From Candidatus Bipolaricaulota bacterium (lineage in GTDB: Bacteria; Bipolaricaulota; Bipolaricaulia; UBA7950; UBA9294): a stretch of 59,236 bases of DNA. Below the pieces are notes generated by a model that ran no database searches, was not told the DNA's origin, and saw nothing but the letters and a program-made list of their open reading frames with translations. Positions 22,148 to 31,093 of this stretch are shown here, piece after piece. The stretch spans positions 1 through 59,236 of the forward strand of contig JAUWGE010000006.1 in NCBI GenBank assembly GCA_030606565.1. Reading direction: 5' to 3'. The translations under genes and the position numbers were made by a program. Position 1 is the stretch's first letter, and the number at the start of each line of letters is the position of its first letter.

Positions 22148-23866
22148 TTATTCCTCGTCGTCGAGGCTATCGTCCAACAGATCGCGCATACTCAACGTCT
22201 CATGTCCGCCCTCATCGAGGAAGGGTCGTTCATCAACACGGTCCTGCTTTCGTGAGCGCTTGCGGGGAGAGCGGGAGGGTGGGACCGGCGGTGGCCCGAA
22301 CAGGTTGCGCATGCTTAGGCGAACCTGTTTCTTCTCCTCGTTGATCCCAATGATTTTTGCTTGTACCTTATCCCCGATGGAGAGAACCTCGCTCGGTGTG
22401 GCAATGCGCTGATCACTGATCTCGGAGACATGGATCAGACCATCGACATCGTCGGTAATCTTCATGAATGCGCCGAAGTCCTTGATCTCGGTGATCTCTC
22501 CTTCCGTGATCTCATCGATGGAGTACTGTTCGAGGAACTGTCGCCAGGGATCGGTCTTCAACTCGCGGATGCTAAGGCTGATGCGTCGCTCCTTCGGATC
22601 CACGTTCAGGACCTTGGCTTCGATCGTTTCCCCCTCCTTCAGCACGTCGCGCGGGTGGGCCACGTGCCCCCAGTCGAGTTCAGAGACATGGACCAGTCCC
22701 TCAACCCCATCTTCTAGCTTGACGAAGGCACCAAAGTCAGTGAGTTTAGTCACTTCGCCGGTCACCTGCTGACCACGGGGGTACTTTGTGTTCACACCCT
22801 CCCATGGGTCGTTCTGGGTGCGGCGCAGAGAGAGGCTAATCCGGTGTGCTTCCTCATCGCAGTTTAAAACCACTACCTCGATCTTGTCCCCCTCGCTCAC
22901 TACCTCCTTCGGGTTCTCCGGGTACCCCCAGGATAGTTCGGAGACATGTACCAACCCCTCCACATCCTGTTCTAGCTCGACGAAGGCGCCGAAGTCGGTA
23001 ACACTGACCACTGCGCCTGTGACGTGTGTCCCTATTGGGTAGTGGGCAGCGATCCCTTCCCATGGGTTCGGGCGCAGCCGTTTTATCGATAGGGATACCT
23101 TAGCCTTCTCCTTGTCGAAGTCGATTACTTTGACCTTGATCGTGTCTCCCACCTTATAATCTGTCGGTGGGACAGGGAGATCCTTCCAAGCGATCTCGGA
23201 GCGGTGGACAAGTCCCTCAAAACCACCGATGTCAACAAATAGGCCAAAGTCAACGATACTGCGGATAGTCCCTTCGATCTCCTGTTCCTTCTCCAGAGAG
23301 TCAAACAGGGCCATGCGCCGCTTCTTTTCTTCCTCCTTGAGGTAAGCCTTGTGGGAGACAACGAGGTTCTTGTCCCGGCGGGATAGTTCGAGGATCTTGA
23401 GCGGGACTAGCTTGCCCTTCAGTTCCTCAATGGCACTCGGGAGATCGTTCCCCAAGTGTGAACCAGGAAGGAAAGCCCGAATTCCATCGAGGTTTACATG
23501 ATAGCCCGCGTTCTTTACCTCGTTTGTGATCTCGCCTTCCACCACGTTCCCTTCCCGATATGCCTCCTCCAGCAACTCGATCCTCTTCTCGTACTCGGCC
23601 TGCTTCTCCGAGGCGTAGACCGTTCCTTTCTCCTCATCGATGTAGGTGACGAGCACCTCTATCTCTTCCCCTTCCTCGACCTTGCCTTCCTCGCGAAAAG
23701 GGGAAAGCTCGCCCACTGGAAGGATTCCTTCTGACTTGTAACCGATATCGACGAGGATCTCAGTCTCATTCACCTGGACGACGGTTCCAGTGATCGTGTC
23801 TCCTCGACTGTACAGCTTGACATCGCTTTCAGAGAAAGCGTCTTCCATCTTAATCTTCTTTTCCAT
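22148..23866 (-). CDS. rpsA: Ribosomal protein S1 (six S1 domains)
   Basis: The 572-residue protein holds six consecutive S1 RNA-binding domains (for example ILVDIGYKSEGILPVGELS, DFGLFVDIGGFEGLVHRSEI, and three DFGAFV...EGLVHVSEL units), followed by a basic tail PPSRSPRKRSRK and an acidic end. It matches full-length S1 of Gram-negative type. S1 unfolds mRNA leaders at the 30S platform. AGGTGG precedes the ATG. The cmk-rpsA linkage is classical; here plsC lies between them. An unexplained strong Shine-Dalgarno sequence lies 80 bp upstream. Confidence 0.95.
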   Translation of the reverse strand: MEKKIKMEDAFSESDVKLYSRGDTITGTVVQVNETEILVDIGYKSEGILPVGELSPFREEGKVEEGEEIEVLVTYIDEEKGTVYASEKQAEYEKRIELLEEAYREGNVVEGEITNEVKNAGYHVNLDGIRAFLPGSHLGNDLPSAIEELKGKLVPLKILELSRRDKNLVVSHKAYLKEEEKKRRMALFDSLEKEQEIEGTIRSIVDFGLFVDIGGFEGLVHRSEIAWKDLPVPPTDYKVGDTIKVKVIDFDKEKAKVSLSIKRLRPNPWEGIAAHYPIGTHVTGAVVSVTDFGAFVELEQDVEGLVHVSELSWGYPENPKEVVSEGDKIEVVVLNCDEEAHRISLSLRRTQNDPWEGVNTKYPRGQQVTGEVTKLTDFGAFVKLEDGVEGLVHVSELDWGHVAHPRDVLKEGETIEAKVLNVDPKERRISLSIRELKTDPWRQFLEQYSIDEITEGEITEIKDFGAFMKITDDVDGLIHVSEISDQRIATPSEVLSIGDKVQAKIIGINEEKKQVRLSMRNLFGPPPVPPSRSPRKRSRKQDRVDERPFLDEGGHETLSMRDLLDDSLDDEE

Positions 23867-23966
23867 ATTTTTAGACCACCTGTTATGTGATTTCCCCTCC
23901 CCCTTGCATCTCGGGGTCGGGCTCTTGCTTGTAGAAGTTATTTTTTTGGATTGTCCTCCTTTCGTC

Positions 23967-24599
23967 TCAGACTGCGTCGATTTGCTCCATCAACCGTTCA
24001 CTTAACAAGCGGTAGCGCTCCGCGCGGCTGGCCATCTTCACGGTTTCACTCTCCAACTCGGACACGGTGAACGGCCGGCCAAACGAGATCGTGATCTGCG
24101 GGTAACGAAACGGATAACGTGGCGGATACGGACCATTTGCCCGGATATTCACCGGGAGAAATTTCTTACCAGTGAGACGAGCGAAGTGGATCGCCCCCGA
24201 CTTGGGGTCGACCCGGCGACGCGTCGTCCCTTCCGGGAAGATCCCGATCAACCTCTCGCGCTTGATCGCCTGCAGCATGCGGCGAAAATCAGCCTTGTTG
24301 AAATTGTCGTGGTCGATCGTCGTGGCGTAGAGCTTGATTAGGGGATTGAACAGCGGATTGCGCAGCAAGCCCTTCCGAGCGATGAAGTGGATGCGGTTCC
24401 GCCAGCCGAGCGCCACTGTTAGAAGTGGTATGTCCCAATAACTGCGGTGACGCGCAACTGTAATGTAGTGGCTGTCATGGTCAATGATCTCCTTTCCCTT
24501 AACCCGTAGGCGAAACAAGATCTTCGCCAAGAGGAAAAAGAAGAAGGATATAAACGCGTATAAGCCACCCTTGAGTAAGTCTTTTAGCTGGTCTGTCAA
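23967..24599 (-). CDS. plsC: 1-acyl-glycerol-3-phosphate acyltransferase (PlsC family)
   Basis: Acylates lysophosphatidate in phospholipid synthesis. The 210-residue protein has an N-terminal membrane anchor (GLYAFISFFFFLLAKILF), the HX4D catalytic motif in ARHRSYWDIP near 48-57, and the substrate block FPEGTTRR near 119-126. It starts at a TTG that overlaps the TGA of cmk (TTGA), so translation is coupled. Confidence 0.92.
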   Translation of the reverse strand: MTDQLKDLLKGGLYAFISFFFFLLAKILFRLRVKGKEIIDHDSHYITVARHRSYWDIPLLTVALGWRNRIHFIARKGLLRNPLFNPLIKLYATTIDHDNFNKADFRRMLQAIKRERLIGIFPEGTTRRRVDPKSGAIHFARLTGKKFLPVNIRANGPYPPRYPFRYPQITISFGRPFTVSELESETVKMASRAERYRLLSERLMEQIDAV

Positions 24600-25210
24600 C
24601 GTTCTCCCAACCGCCCCTTGACTAGGTCTATCGCCTCGGAAATGACCTCTGCGAGGCTCTTTCGATCGGTGTCGATTATAATTGCATCCCTTGCGGGGTT
24701 CAAGGGGGAGATGGCTCGGGTCCGATCTCGCACATCCCGGGTGAGGATCTCGTTCAACGTTGTGGAAAGATCGGTCCCTTTCCGTTGATTTGCACGGCGT
24801 TTCGCGCGCTCCAATGGGTTTGCCTTAAGGAAGATCTTCACTTCTGCTTCGGGAAGGACCACCGTGCCAATGTCCCTGCCTTCCATCACCACGTTACAAC
24901 TGGCGGCAATCTTCCGTTGTATGGCCACAAGTTGTTCCCGTACCTTCGGTTTGGTGGCGACTCGTGAGGATTCCTGATCGAGCTCTGGTATATGGAGGAG
25001 ATCGGTGACGTCCTCCCCGTTTAGCAGGAAACGACCGTCTTTGTCCATAGTGATATCGATCTCATCAAGGTTGAGACCGCGATCGAGGCCAAGGGCGACG
25101 GCGCGGTACATCTTCCCAGTTTCCACAAATAAGCACCCGAAGTGACGGGCGAGCGCTCGGCCGAGGCTGGTCTTCCCCACGGCGGCTGGGCCATCGATGG
25201 TGATCTGCAT
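24596..25210 (-). CDS. cmk: Cytidylate kinase
   Basis: Phosphorylates CMP/dCMP. The 204-residue protein begins MQITIDGPAAVGKTSLGRAL, a P-loop of the CMP kinase type, and has EGRDIGTVVLPEAEVKIFL near 109-127 and the lid RANQRKGTDLS. The ATG overlaps the stop of ispE (TAATG), placing it in the operon hutI-ispE-cmk-plsC-rpsA. Confidence 0.95.
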   Translation of the reverse strand: MQITIDGPAAVGKTSLGRALARHFGCLFVETGKMYRAVALGLDRGLNLDEIDITMDKDGRFLLNGEDVTDLLHIPELDQESSRVATKPKVREQLVAIQRKIAASCNVVMEGRDIGTVVLPEAEVKIFLKANPLERAKRRANQRKGTDLSTTLNEILTRDVRDRTRAISPLNPARDAIIIDTDRKSLAEVISEAIDLVKGRLGER

Positions 25211-26046
25211 TAGTTTTCCCCTTTCACGTGATACCCCGAGTCGGTCGCTGCGCAGAGGTGGGTCTTGGCCTCTGGGAAGGAGGCAACAAGGTGCTCTTGG
25301 GCGAGCGTTGCTATTTTCAGGTCCGAGAAGGCAGCGTAGAAGGTGGACCCACTTCCGCTCATCCCGAAATACTCGGCGTCTAAGGAAGCGATCGCCTCAC
25401 GATAGGGACCAAGCGCTGGGTAGAGGTCAAGCGCGGCCGCTTCAAGGTCGTTACACCCCAAGGGTGGTGCGGTCGTGGAATTACAGTGGGTGGACTCAAT
25501 CCGGTCAAGATGTGCGTAGACCGCGGCGGTGGCACAGTGAACTGGTGGAACGAGCAGAAGGAAGCGCTCCTTACGCAGGGGATGAAGCGGGGCGATACGC
25601 TCCCCTTTTCCGGTGACTCTCACCAGCCCCCCAGTGAGGAAGAGGGGGACGTCCGCACCGAGGCGTGCGGCGAGGCGGACAAGGCAGTCCGTTGGAAGAG
25701 GCGGCGGGATGAGTCGATCCACGGCCCACAGGACTGCCGCGGCATCACTCGACCCGCCGCCGAGGCCGGCCCCGACTGGGATTCGCTTCTCCACTATAAT
25801 CTGAACCCCCTGAGAGTTGCGCTTCTTTCCGAGGAGGAGGCGGGCCGCTCGTGCCACGAGGTCCACGTCCGGTGGTAGGTTAAGATCGTTTATCACTGCC
25901 GCTCCTCCATTTGCTCTTTTTACCATGATCGCGTCGGCAAGATCGATCGTCTGGATGATGGAGTCGATATCGTGGGACCCGTCAGTCCGGCGGCCGACAA
26001 CACGCAGTGAAAGGTTTAGCTTCGCGTAAGCTTGAAGCTTCATCAT
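25210..26046 (-). CDS. ispE: 4-diphosphocytidyl-2-C-methyl-D-erythritol kinase
   Basis: The GHMP kinase of the MEP isoprenoid pathway. 278 residues with AYAKLNLSLRVVGRR at the start, the ATP loop PVGAGLGGGSSDAAAV near 90-105, and the C-terminal MSGSGSTFYA. A second MEP gene, ispF, lies at 49674, so the organism makes isoprenoids by this route. Overlaps hutI upstream and cmk downstream by a few bases. Confidence 0.95.
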   Translation of the reverse strand: MMKLQAYAKLNLSLRVVGRRTDGSHDIDSIIQTIDLADAIMVKRANGGAAVINDLNLPPDVDLVARAARLLLGKKRNSQGVQIIVEKRIPVGAGLGGGSSDAAAVLWAVDRLIPPPLPTDCLVRLAARLGADVPLFLTGGLVRVTGKGERIAPLHPLRKERFLLLVPPVHCATAAVYAHLDRIESTHCNSTTAPPLGCNDLEAAALDLYPALGPYREAIASLDAEYFGMSGSGSTFYAAFSDLKIATLAQEHLVASFPEAKTHLCAATDSGYHVKGEN

Positions 26047-27254
26047 GCAGATTCGTAGACGACCTTCCCGCCTTGGATTACCATGCGAACTGGGTTGTGC
26101 CCAAAGAAGTAGGGAATCTGCCGGTAGCTTTCAAGGTCGAGGAGGATCAGGTCGGCCGCTTTTCCCTTTTCCAGTGAACCGATCTCTTCGGACAGTTCTA
26201 GGGCACAGGCAGCGTTCAGGGTCGCTGCGGTGATCGCCTCCTCTACGGAGAGCCCCATCTTTATGACGGCAAGCCCGATTACAATCCACATCGAATAGAT
26301 GGGACAGGTCCCGGGGTTAAAGTCGCTTGCTAGGGCAACGGGGAGGCCAAGTTCGATCATCCTTCGTGCTGGAGCGTAGTTAGAGGTAAGGTTAAACGCG
26401 GTCCCTGGGAGGAGGACTGGGATAACCCCTGTTTCCTTTAGCCGTTTCATCCCCTTCTCGCTTACCTTCAAAAGATGGTCCGCAGAGGTTGCCTCGAGCT
26501 CGGCGGCAAGTTCGGCTCCCCCGATATCAGCAAGTTCGTCTGCATGCAGTTTTAACCTTAGTCCCGCTCCACGGGCGGCGCGGAGAATGGTGCGGGTCTC
26601 GGCGCGCGTGTAGAAACCCCGATCACAAAAGACATCGCAAAACTGGGCAAGTCGTCGTCGCCGTACAGTGGGGATCATCTCAGTGATGATGCTGGAGATG
26701 TAGTCGTCGCGGCCGATCTCCTTGGGAAAGGCGTGTGCGCCGAGGAAGGTAGGAACTACACGCATCGGCACCATCTTCTTAAGCTGGCGGATGGCGACGA
26801 GGAGCTTGATTTCGCTCTCCAGGCTTAGGCCATAGCCACTCTTGATCTCAACCGTCGTTGTCCCACAGGCCAGCATGCGCTGCAGGTAGGGGAGAGCGCT
26901 TTCTACCAGGCCTTCCTCGCTTGTTGTTGCAACGGCACGGGCGCTTGCGAGGATTCCTCCTCCATCGTAAGGGTTTCCCTGCAAGCGAGCAAGGAACTCC
27001 TCCTCACGTGTGTCGGCAAAGACGGCGTGTGTATGTGGATCAACTAAGCCAGGAAGGACAACCCCGCCGCGGGCATCGATCGTCCGATCGACACCTGCCC
27101 GATCGATCCGAGCAGTGATCTCGGTTATCCTTTCCCCGTTTGTCAGAAGCTCGACCCCTTCGTAGATAGTGAGGTCGTTCATCTGCTCTCCCACCGCCGG
27201 GGCCCTCCCGTGAGGGGTGATAAGCTGCCCGATGTTCGTGATGAGGATGTTCAT
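26043..27254 (-). CDS. hutI: Imidazolonepropionase
   Basis: Hydrolyses imidazolone-5-propanoate to formiminoglutamate in histidine breakdown. The 403-residue amidohydrolase has the metal site PHTHAVFADTREEEFLARL near 72-90 and KSGYGLSLESEIKLL near 138-152, with later metal ligands in KLHADELAD and DFNPGTCP. No hutH, hutU or hutG is in the window; the gene leads an operon for isoprenoid and nucleotide enzymes. It has a good promoter and no ribosome site. Confidence 0.94.
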   Translation of the reverse strand: MNILITNIGQLITPHGRAPAVGEQMNDLTIYEGVELLTNGERITEITARIDRAGVDRTIDARGGVVLPGLVDPHTHAVFADTREEEFLARLQGNPYDGGGILASARAVATTSEEGLVESALPYLQRMLACGTTTVEIKSGYGLSLESEIKLLVAIRQLKKMVPMRVVPTFLGAHAFPKEIGRDDYISSIITEMIPTVRRRRLAQFCDVFCDRGFYTRAETRTILRAARGAGLRLKLHADELADIGGAELAAELEATSADHLLKVSEKGMKRLKETGVIPVLLPGTAFNLTSNYAPARRMIELGLPVALASDFNPGTCPIYSMWIVIGLAVIKMGLSVEEAITAATLNAACALELSEEIGSLEKGKAADLILLDLESYRQIPYFFGHNPVRMVIQGGKVVYESA

Positions 27255-27263
27255 AGGCGTTCT

Positions 27264-27292
27264 AGTATAGTAAGCTAGAAAAATCTTTACAA
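27264..27292 (-). promoter_or_regulatory. Promoter of the hutI-ispE-cmk-plsC-rpsA operon, probably leaderless
   Basis: On the minus strand TTGTAA (27287-27292) and TATACT (27264-27269) are separated by 17 bp. The -10 box ends 9 nt before the ATG of hutI and no Shine-Dalgarno sequence intervenes. The inverted repeat TTCTAG-N9-CTAGAA (27260-27280) overlaps it and could be an operator. Confidence 0.68.
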
Positions 27293-27415
27293 TGGTGCCG
27301 CTGTGTATTGTGCTACCAGGAACAATGATAGAACCAAGGCGGTATACACTGGGAGTAAAGAATGCGGCTCGGCCAGTCTTGATCGCCTAAAAGGTCGCTT
27401 TGAAGGAGTGGTTCG

Positions 27416-28315
27416 ATGAGATCCTTTAAATCGGGATTCGTCGGGGTCTTGGGACAAACGAACGTTGGGAAATCGACTTTCTTAAACACCGTAATCGGCG
27501 AGAAGCTTCTTATCACCTCCGCGAAACCTCAGACAACGCGCAACCGCGTGCGTTGCATTTACACAAACGATGAGGCCCAGATCGTCTTTGTCGATACCCC
27601 GGGTCTACATCAGCCGCGCAACAGGCTCAGCCGCTATATCCTACGCGAGGCCTTTCGTGCCCTTCGTGGGCTCGACGTATTGCTCTATATGATCGAACCC
27701 TGGGGGAGGGTGAGCGATTACGATCGTGTTCTCATCGAACGTTTTCAGAATCATGACCGCCCGATCCTCCTTTTGGTGAACAAGATCGATCTTGCCCGCG
27801 GTAATGACTTAGAGGAGACGCTACTGGCCTACGAGGCAACAGGGAAATTCGCAGAACTGATTCCAATCTCTGCTGTTAGAAAGATCAATCTCGATGAGGC
27901 CCTTCGAACGATTGTCATCTACCTTCCCGAAGGAAGGCCGTACTTTCCCGCCGATATTAAAAGCGACTGTTCCGAGGCGTTCTTGGTGGGCGAGCTCATC
28001 CGGGAGAAAATCGTTCAGTTAACCTTTAAGGAGATCCCCTATGCCACGGCGGTGCGAGTGAAGTGGATGAACGAGCGGGAGGACGGCCTTCTTGAGATCA
28101 AGGCCGAGATCGTGACGGACAGAAAATCGCAGAAAGGTATAATTATAGGCAAGGGTGGTAGCATGATTAAACAAATTGGAACCAAAGCTAGGGCCGATAT
28201 CGAATCCCTTCTTGGCACGCACGTTTTTCTCGAGCTCACGGCGAAGGTCTACAAAGGATGGACCAGGGACTTAAGCCAGATAGAGCGCTTGACTGGCAAT
28301 GGCGCTGAGGGCTAA
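27416..28315 (+). CDS. era: GTPase Era
   Basis: Ribosome assembly GTPase that binds 16S rRNA. 299 residues: G1 GQTNVGKSTF (13-22), effector loop TTRNRVRC, G3 DTPGLH (62-67), G4 NKID near 122-125, and a C-terminal KH domain with the loop GKGGSMIKQIG near 243-253. GAAGGAGTGG precedes the ATG. Era, a GNAT protein, deoC, recO, atpC and fabF follow in one direction. Confidence 0.97.
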   Translation: MRSFKSGFVGVLGQTNVGKSTFLNTVIGEKLLITSAKPQTTRNRVRCIYTNDEAQIVFVDTPGLHQPRNRLSRYILREAFRALRGLDVLLYMIEPWGRVSDYDRVLIERFQNHDRPILLLVNKIDLARGNDLEETLLAYEATGKFAELIPISAVRKINLDEALRTIVIYLPEGRPYFPADIKSDCSEAFLVGELIREKIVQLTFKEIPYATAVRVKWMNEREDGLLEIKAEIVTDRKSQKGIIIGKGGSMIKQIGTKARADIESLLGTHVFLELTAKVYKGWTRDLSQIERLTGNGAEG

Positions 28316-28390
28316 CCGGATGGGACAAAAGACGGCTGCAAGGGCCCTCTTCGTCAATACGGATTTCGTAGCTTTATCGACCACTCGCCG

Positions 28391-29254
28391 ATGAACATTA
28401 CCATTGAGCGGCTTATCTCTCTTGAAGCGTTCTCATCTTGCGAGCGGCTGCAGCAGGAGATAGGGAAGTATGAGGAGCGCCAAATCCTTCCCACCTACCT
28501 GCTAGTGACGCTTCACCGCAGCGGTGGGGCCGTACTTGGGGCCTACGACACCGATGTCGAACCGCCGCGGCTCTGCGGCTGCCTGATCGATCTTGTCGCG
28601 CATTACGACGGGAGACTCTCCTGGATTACCCTCTTTCACGGGGTGGTACGGAAGCTACGTAACTGCGGGATCGGCTATCAGTTGCGGGTAAAAGAGCGAG
28701 AGGAGTGTCAAAGGGCGGGTGTGGGTCTCATTACCTGGGCACTCGATCCGCTGCGCAGCTTGGAGGCGCACTTCTCCTTCAACAAGCTGGGGGTGATCTC
28801 CGGTGGCTACGAGCGCAACTTGTACGGGGAGCTACCTGACCCCGCCAACCGTGGCCTGGCGAGCGACCGGTTGATGGTCGAGTGGTGGATCGATTCCCCC
28901 CGCGTTACGGGGGTGGTGGATCGAGGCGTTCTTCCGTATCACTTTCACCTCGGACTTGACCGGATGGAGGTAGTAACAAAGACTAAGCTCGTGGAGAATG
29001 GGGTGCGGCGACTGGTGGGGTTCGAGGCCGCAGCGGGCAACGATGTTATCCTCGTTGAGATTCCCGTCAACCTCGACCGTATACGAGCACTTAATCCAGC
29101 TTTGGCGCGTGACTGGCGTATCAAGATGAGGGACATGTTCGAACAGGTTCTTGCCAGAGGATATATTATAACGGGGTTCGTACACGAGGCTGACCGCAGC
29201 TTCCATCTATTGGAACGTGCAAAGAAGAGGGTGGTCCTGGGGCGAGCCTCATAA
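28391..29254 (+). CDS. Predicted GNAT superfamily protein (COG3375-like)
   Basis: A 287-residue soluble protein resembling the predicted acetyltransferases of COG3375. The central part, LRNCGIGYQLRVKEREE followed by TWALDPLRSLEAHFSFNKLG, matches the acetyl-CoA-binding region of that group. The substrate is unknown. No clear ribosome site is seen before the ATG; it lies 76 bp after era and 30 bp before deoC. Confidence 0.75.
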   Translation: MNITIERLISLEAFSSCERLQQEIGKYEERQILPTYLLVTLHRSGGAVLGAYDTDVEPPRLCGCLIDLVAHYDGRLSWITLFHGVVRKLRNCGIGYQLRVKEREECQRAGVGLITWALDPLRSLEAHFSFNKLGVISGGYERNLYGELPDPANRGLASDRLMVEWWIDSPRVTGVVDRGVLPYHFHLGLDRMEVVTKTKLVENGVRRLVGFEAAAGNDVILVEIPVNLDRIRALNPALARDWRIKMRDMFEQVLARGYIITGFVHEADRSFHLLERAKKRVVLGRAS

Positions 29255-29284
29255 TGTGGAAATCAGATGTTGTAGGGAGGAAAG

Positions 29285-29956
29285 ATGCGCAGAACAGATC
29301 TTGCGAGAATGATCGACCATACACTGTTGGGGCCTACCGCCTCCGTAGAGGGGGTGGGCGTGTTGTGTCAGGAAGCGAAGCGGTACGGATTTGCCTCTGT
29401 GTGCGTGAACCCGTGCCATACTTCTCTTGCTTGTGATCTGCTCAAGGAGACACAGATCAAGGTGTGTGTAGTGATCGGTTTTCCGCACGGGATGGCCACG
29501 AGCGAGGTGAAGGCGTTCGAGGCGCAGAAGGCGATTGCCGTCGGCGCCGACGAGCTGGATATGGTTCTAAACATCGCTGCTCTTAAAGAAGGCGACTATG
29601 CAACCGTTCTTAATGACATCAAAGGGGTCTGTGCCGCCTCCGAGAAGGCGCCCCGGCCGATTCTGGTCAAGGTGATCCTGGAGACAGCCCTACTAGATAA
29701 GGACGAGAAGGTAGCAGGGGCTATCCTGACCAAGGCCGGAGGGGCCGACTTTGTCAAGACCTCGACTGGTTTTGGTCCCGGCGGTGCAACGGTGGAGGAC
29801 GTAGCCCTGTTGCGTCAGACCGTTGGAGAAACAATGGGGGTGAAGGCGGCTGGGGGGATTCGCGACTATGAGACGGCATTGGCAATGATCGAGGCTGGGG
29901 CGACCCGCATCGGGGCCAGTCGTAGTGTTGCAATCCTTGAGGGGGCACCAGAATAG
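29285..29956 (+). CDS. deoC: Deoxyribose-phosphate aldolase
   Basis: Cleaves 2-deoxyribose-5-phosphate to glyceraldehyde-3-phosphate and acetaldehyde. 223 residues in a class I TIM barrel with the catalytic lysines in VKVILETALL and VKTSTGFGPGGAT near 155-167, and GVKAAGGIRD near 181-190. GGGAGGAAAG precedes the ATG. It suggests salvage of deoxynucleosides. recO starts within two bases of its stop. Confidence 0.96.
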   Translation: MRRTDLARMIDHTLLGPTASVEGVGVLCQEAKRYGFASVCVNPCHTSLACDLLKETQIKVCVVIGFPHGMATSEVKAFEAQKAIAVGADELDMVLNIAALKEGDYATVLNDIKGVCAASEKAPRPILVKVILETALLDKDEKVAGAILTKAGGADFVKTSTGFGPGGATVEDVALLRQTVGETMGVKAAGGIRDYETALAMIEAGATRIGASRSVAILEGAPE

Positions 29957-29957
29957 G

Positions 29958-30659
29958 TTGGGGCTCTTACGCGCAGACGGATTCGTGTTGCGGATCCGCG
30001 ACTTTGCTGAGTCGGACCTGATCGTCACCTTATTCACCGAGCAGTGGGGAAAGCGGACAGCGATCGCCAAGCGCGCGCGGCGACTTAACTCACGCCTGGG
30101 AGGGGTATTTGATCTGCTGAACCGTGTGGAGGTTGTCTTCTACCCCAAGTCGCGCCTCGACCTGGTGAGCCAGGGAGCACTTCTGCAAGGGTTTCCCCAC
30201 TTGAAAGGTGATCTGAATGTTGTGGCCGCCGCGCTCTTGGTCGGGCGCCTCCTCGATCGTCTCCTCCCGTTCCAGCAACCCGAGGAGCGGGTTTATAGCC
30301 TGTTTGGCCGCTTTCTTGATCTATTAGAAGCAGGGAATGATTCGGTTGACCGGTTGCGCCTCTCCGTGACGCTGAAGCTGTTAGCTTTCTTAGGGCACCG
30401 CCCGCGGCTTGCTGGCTGTGTCCGTTGTGGAAGCGAGTCAGGACCGTTCCTGTTCGCAAGTGAGTGTGGGGGGGTACTCTGCCGGGCCTGCGCGCGCAGG
30501 GAGGGGATAAAGATCAGTCGTGGCCTCGCCCTATCTCTCGACGCGTTCCTCCAACTTCCACTTGAGCGTGTTAATGTGATCCACCTCTGCCCTGAAGATA
30601 TCCGTGTGGCAGTAAAGGTCGTCGATGGCTATGTCGACCACCTTGCCAGTGGGCCTTGA
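29958..30659 (+). CDS. recO: DNA repair protein RecO
   Basis: Loads RecA on SSB-coated gaps with RecF/RecR. About 233 residues: the N-terminal OB fold (RADGFVLRIRDFAESDLIV), a helical middle, and the zinc motif CVRCGSES with CGGVLCRACA. The start is probably TTG 29958, preceded by GAGGGGG; a GTG further upstream would overlap deoC more. The last bases overlap an in-frame extension upstream of atpC, but atpC proper starts at 30707. Confidence 0.9.
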   Translation: MGLLRADGFVLRIRDFAESDLIVTLFTEQWGKRTAIAKRARRLNSRLGGVFDLLNRVEVVFYPKSRLDLVSQGALLQGFPHLKGDLNVVAAALLVGRLLDRLLPFQQPEERVYSLFGRFLDLLEAGNDSVDRLRLSVTLKLLAFLGHRPRLAGCVRCGSESGPFLFASECGGVLCRACARREGIKISRGLALSLDAFLQLPLERVNVIHLCPEDIRVAVKVVDGYVDHLASGP

Positions 30660-30706
30660 AGTCCAATCGGTCCATCCACTATATTATCGGTGATCAGGAG
30701 GGAATA

Positions 30707-31093
30707 ATGCATTGCCAGTTGCGTTCGGCGGAGAGGGCGCTATTCGACGGGGAGGCCACGATGGTAGTGGCGCACAGCCCGAAGGGAGAGTTTGCGGTGA
30801 TGGAGGGGCACGCCCCGCTCCTTGCGATCCTCGATAACGCCCCTTTGCGCATCAAAACGGAAAAAGGGGAGCATGCTTTTGCCCTCCTCACCGGGCTTCT
30901 TCGTGTCTCAAAAGAGGGGGTAATGATCCTCGCCCAGGAGGCAACCCCCTCGGAGGAGATTGATCTTTTTGCGGTGCGACAGCGTCTAACAAAGATTGAA
31001 CAGGAGCTCCCGATTACCCAAGAGAAGGATGAACTCTTGCGTGAACTTGCTGCTCTGCGTACGCAGGAACGGGTAAAGGAGCGGCATGGATAG
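30707..31093 (+). CDS. atpC: F-type ATP synthase epsilon subunit
   Basis: A 128-residue epsilon subunit: MHCQLRSAERALFDGEATMV, the sandwich domain GEFAVMEGHAPLLAIL, and a C-terminal helical hairpin. ATG 30707 follows CAGGAGGGAATA, a good ribosome site. atpC normally closes the atp operon behind atpD; here it stands alone between recO and fabF. The other subunits must be elsewhere. Confidence 0.92.
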   Translation: MHCQLRSAERALFDGEATMVVAHSPKGEFAVMEGHAPLLAILDNAPLRIKTEKGEHAFALLTGLLRVSKEGVMILAQEATPSEEIDLFAVRQRLTKIEQELPITQEKDELLRELAALRTQERVKERHG

